This document shows positions 61,623 to 64,000 of a DNA stretch of 64,000 nt, piece by piece (positions within the stretch are counted from its first letter, which is position 1; each line of letters begins with the position of its first letter). A program made the translations under genes and the position numbers. Location: assembly GCF_900100705.1 (NCBI RefSeq), contig NZ_FNCH01000017.1, forward strand, positions 1-64,000. Reading direction: 5' to 3'. The DNA comes from Pedobacter terrae (lineage in GTDB: Bacteria > Bacteroidota > Bacteroidia > Sphingobacteriales > Sphingobacteriaceae). The notes under the pieces are model-generated. The model was not told where the DNA came from. It did not search any database and worked only from the letters and a program-made list of their open reading frames with translations.

Positions 61623-61965
61623 CTTCTATATGGTTTAAATTATAAGTTTTATTTTTGGTAAAGGTAATCGCAATAATATCAAAACGGATATCATTTTGAT
61701 GATTCATGATTTCAATATAGGCATTAGCTGCCAATTCCATCTGAATTTGTTTTGATTTTTGCACAAATTCTTCTGGCTCGCCAAAAGCAACCGAACTGCG
61801 GGACTTAACTTCAACAAAAACCATAATACCATTTTTATATACAATTAAATCTACCTCAGCCTTACCGTGAGTCCAGTTTTCATCTAAAACCTCATATCCC
61901 TTATCCTCCAGGTATTGCTTCGCAATCCGTTCACCTGCTCTGCCTAAATCGTTGTGAAACGCCAT
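61600..61965 (-). CDS. yraN: YraN-family putative nuclease
   Basis: A 121-residue UPF0102/YraN protein with an endonuclease-like core. LGRAGERIAKQYLEDKGYEVLDENW begins it; the acidic AEVDLIVYKNGIMVFVEVKSRS carries the D...E-x-K residues. RFDIIAITF follows. It resembles Holliday-junction resolvases but its activity is not established. It is translationally overlapped with the cyclotransferase gene downstream. Confidence 0.93.
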   Translation of the reverse strand: MAFHNDLGRAGERIAKQYLEDKGYEVLDENWTHGKAEVDLIVYKNGIMVFVEVKSRSSVAFGEPEEFVQKSKQIQMELAANAYIEIMNHQNDIRFDIIAITFTKNKTYNLNHIEDAFWPED

Positions 61966-62029
61966 CCTTTGTGATTATTGAATGAGTGAGTGTTTTAATT
62001 ATTGAATTTATAGTCCTTTTTAAGCAAAT

Positions 62030-62170
62030 CGTCATGCTGATCCGATAGCTATCGGATTTATTTTACAAGTAGCTAGTGATTTCAATTGTCTTGTAGCTAC
62101 TACGTGGTCAGCATCTTTCCCGCTATAAAGACCCTGAAATAAATCCGATAGCTATCGGATCAGGGCGACG
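62030..62170. repeat. BIME-like pair of REP hairpins with nested palindromes
   Basis: Left hairpin 62030-62117: CGTCATGCTGA...TCAGCATCTT, with a long loop that includes ATCCGATAGCTATCGGAT and GTAGCTA repeats. Spacer CCCGCTATA. Right hairpin 62128-62170: AAGACCCTGA...TCAGGGCGACG with the same palindrome in its loop (62143-62160). The best-preserved copy of the family in the window. Confidence 0.8.
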
Positions 62171-62202
62171 AATATTGTTAATTTCTTCGAGTGAAGTTTA
62201 AT

Positions 62203-64000
62203 TTATTTAACAATAACAGAACCCAAAAATTTCGAAATTTCCCTTTCTACACCTTTAATCACGCCATAACGTTGCATTAAGATCATTTGGTTATCTTCGT
62301 TCTTTTCTTCCTTTATCTCTTTTAACAGGTTCATCAATATTTTTTCAACTTTACGTTTTTTAAGGTGAAAAATGCCGCCTAAAATGGTTGCCTTTAAATT
62401 CATTGATTCATCTTTAACATAGATAAGATGTTTATTCAACCAGTTTTCACTTAGCGCGTATTCAGAGGTAGAAAGCGTAATGGCAAGATCGGCAATGTCC
62501 CGGTCTTCATGTTTAACAAAGTGGTTCGAAGTTGGTAATCTGCCGTTGTCAATTTCAGATTTATAATAATCAATAATTCTCTTACAAAGCGGGTCATCAA
62601 ATTCTACATCACTCAGATTCTGCATGATAAATGGGCCAATGTACATATCATCAATTTTATCCCAGTTAACAAATTCGTGTCCATAGGCCAATAATAAACG
62701 TACAATTTCCTTTTCCTGATGCTCATTTTCCTCTACAGGCTGTTCGTAACCCATTGGGCCGGCACTATCATCCCATAAATCATCTGGTGGACCAAGCGGT
62801 TCTGGCGGGCCTGAATTGTATGGTTTCGGATTTGAGGAAGGGGTTGCCCGCTGGTTATTATCAAAACTCTTTTTGAGCTTTGCCGAACGCATTTTATTGA
62901 GTTCGCTCAGTAGAATATGCTCTTCAATTTCGAGCAGGCTGCTACACTCCCGGATAAAAACCGAAGCTTTAATCGGATCAGGAATTTTAGCAATACTCTC
63001 TACAATATCCCGGATAATACCTGCACGTTTGATCGGATCATTACCGGCATCCTTAAGCAGTACATTTGCTTTGTAAAGAATAAAATCTTTTCTATTCTGC
63101 TCCAGGTAGGTTTTAAATGCGCCAGCTCCCACATGATGCATATAAGAATCAGGGTCGTGACCATCGGGGAAGGAAACAATTTTCACGTTCAGACCTTCTT
63201 CCAAAATCATATCCAAACCACGGAGAGAAGCTTTAATACCAGCAGCATCGCCATCAAAAAGAATGGTAATATTCTGGGTAAACCGTCCGATTAGTTTAAT
63301 TTGCTCTACCGTTAACGAAGTACCTGAAGAAGCCACTACGTTTTCTATGCCAGCCTGATGGACGGAAAGTACATCAGCATAACCTTCGGCCAGATAGCAG
63401 TTATCTAAATCGCGGATGGCTTTTTTGGCATGAAACAAGCCATAAAGCACGTTCGACTTGTGGTAAATTTCGCTTTCAGGAGAATTTACATATTTAGGTA
63501 CATTTTTATCTGTTTTTAAGGTCCTGCCTCCAAAACCAATAATCCGACCGGTAAAATTGTGAATGGGAAACATCACACGTCCGCGAAAACGGTCGTAAAT
63601 TTTCCCATTATCATTTTTGATTGATAAGCCGGTGGCTTCTAAAAATTCTAATTTATGCCCCGCATTAGTTGCGCTTTGTGTCATCGCATCCCAAACATCG
63701 GGAGAATAACCAACCTCGAATTTTTTTAGAATATCTTCTCTAAAACCGCGTTCTTTAAAATAACTCAGACCTATACCCCTACCCTCGTCTGTTTCCCAAA
63801 GCTGTTTAACGAAGAAGGTAGCAGCATATTGCGATACGATGTAAAGGCTTTCTTTGGCACTCTGTGCTTCGGCAGCCTCGGGCGAAAGTTCGGCCTCCTC
63901 TACTTCTATGTTGTATTTATTGGCTAAAAACTTAAGTGCTTCCGGATATGAATATTTTTCATGATCCATAATAAAGCGCACTGAATCGCCTCCTTTACCG
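62203..64000 (-). CDS. dnaG: DNA primase DnaG, 5' end outside the window
   Basis: The reading frame runs off the right edge; the first visible residues GKGGDSVRFIMDHEKYSYPEAL follow the zinc-finger domain, which is missing. The catalytic core has FRGRVMFPIHNFTGRIIGFGGR and the TOPRIM domain (CYLAEGYADVLSVHQAG with the glutamate; ITILFDGDAAGIKASLRG with the DxD-like aspartates). A proline/glycine-rich linker and a C-terminal helicase-binding domain end it. It makes RNA primers for replication. The ATG at 63981 is internal, not the start. Confidence 0.96.
   Translation of the reverse strand, partial: GKGGDSVRFIMDHEKYSYPEALKFLANKYNIEVEEAELSPEAAEAQSAKESLYIVSQYAATFFVKQLWETDEGRGIGLSYFKERGFREDILKKFEVGYSPDVWDAMTQSATNAGHKLEFLEATGLSIKNDNGKIYDRFRGRVMFPIHNFTGRIIGFGGRTLKTDKNVPKYVNSPESEIYHKSNVLYGLFHAKKAIRDLDNCYLAEGYADVLSVHQAGIENVVASSGTSLTVEQIKLIGRFTQNITILFDGDAAGIKASLRGLDMILEEGLNVKIVSFPDGHDPDSYMHHVGAGAFKTYLEQNRKDFILYKANVLLKDAGNDPIKRAGIIRDIVESIAKIPDPIKASVFIRECSSLLEIEEHILLSELNKMRSAKLKKSFDNNQRATPSSNPKPYNSGPPEPLGPPDDLWDDSAGPMGYEQPVEENEHQEKEIVRLLLAYGHEFVNWDKIDDMYIGPFIMQNLSDVEFDDPLCKRIIDYYKSEIDNGRLPTSNHFVKHEDRDIADLAITLSTSEYALSENWLNKHLIYVKDESMNLKATILGGIFHLKKRKVEKILMNLLKEIKEEKNEDNQMILMQRYGVIKGVEREISKFLGSVIVK

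Noticed and set aside
1..64000. CRISPR array, prophage, insertion sequence or integrative element
   Set aside because: No regularly spaced identical repeats, no transposase or integrase apart from the decayed GIY-YIG gene, and housekeeping genes throughout.

Overview
The window is about 64 kb of ordinary chromosome from a Bacteroidota bacterium. It is most likely a Sphingobacteriaceae member close to Pedobacter. The grounds are the low GC content, gliding lipoprotein GldB, two-domain lycopene cyclase of the CrtYcd type, FabV, DUF4251/DUF2490/DUF6515/DUF2807 proteins, promoters matching the Bacteroidetes -7 box TAnnTTTG, few Shine-Dalgarno sequences, and a tRNA gene without an encoded CCA. I saw no prophage, intact insertion sequence, CRISPR array or rRNA. 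The genus is an inference.

Layout. 0.1-1.7 kb: tRNA-Asn, a PfkB sugar kinase and a small cytochrome b5-like protein. 2-8.5 kb: scattered carotenoid genes (crtYcd with an unknown partner, crtI, crtZ), an ECF sigma factor, murB, a lipoprotein, and a probable small RNA just after crtI; no phytoene synthase is present. 8.6-15 kb: a TetR regulator followed by a complete RND efflux operon (TolC-like, membrane fusion, inner-membrane pump). 15-21 kb: a secreted M14-like protein, an MFS transporter, tenA and thiD behind a TPP riboswitch, and lpd. 21.6-25.2 kb: a minus-strand run of a phytase-like lipoprotein, a HAD hydrolase, a DUF2306 membrane protein, a Crp/Fnr regulator broken by one in-frame stop codon, and a VOC protein. 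25.4-36.7 kb: mostly exported proteins, including tandem S15-type hydrolases, an M1 peptidase, a DUF2807 protein and outer-membrane barrels. 37.4-53.4 kb: fabV, GNAT, a cold-shock protein, SIMPL, serS, rsmI, a PH/SHOCT protein, an lnt-dinB-lspA operon, an M57 protease, OsmC, nadE, gldB and a patatin. 53.5-64 kb: comB, a YhcG nuclease, gcvT, a glycosyltransferase, rnhB, TfoX, secreted proteins, glutaminyl cyclase, yraN and the 3' part of dnaG.

The most unusual content is between genes. A family of short hairpins recurs about ten times. Each keeps the asymmetric ends CGTCA and TCTT around stems of differing sequence (TGCTGA, CCCTGA, TTCCC, TTTCGA). Several occur as inverted pairs, like the BIMEs of enterobacteria, and some carry a nested palindrome in the loop. 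One inverted pair encloses a decayed GIY-YIG endonuclease gene, which suggests that such nucleases may be the mobilising partner of these repeats. A different palindrome has inserted twice, in frame, into the yhcG nuclease gene. Other repeated intergenic material includes a 234-bp tandem repeat before fabV, four copies of a 20-bp hairpin, and longer degenerate elements at about 1.8, 3.4, 16.4 and 33.3 kb.
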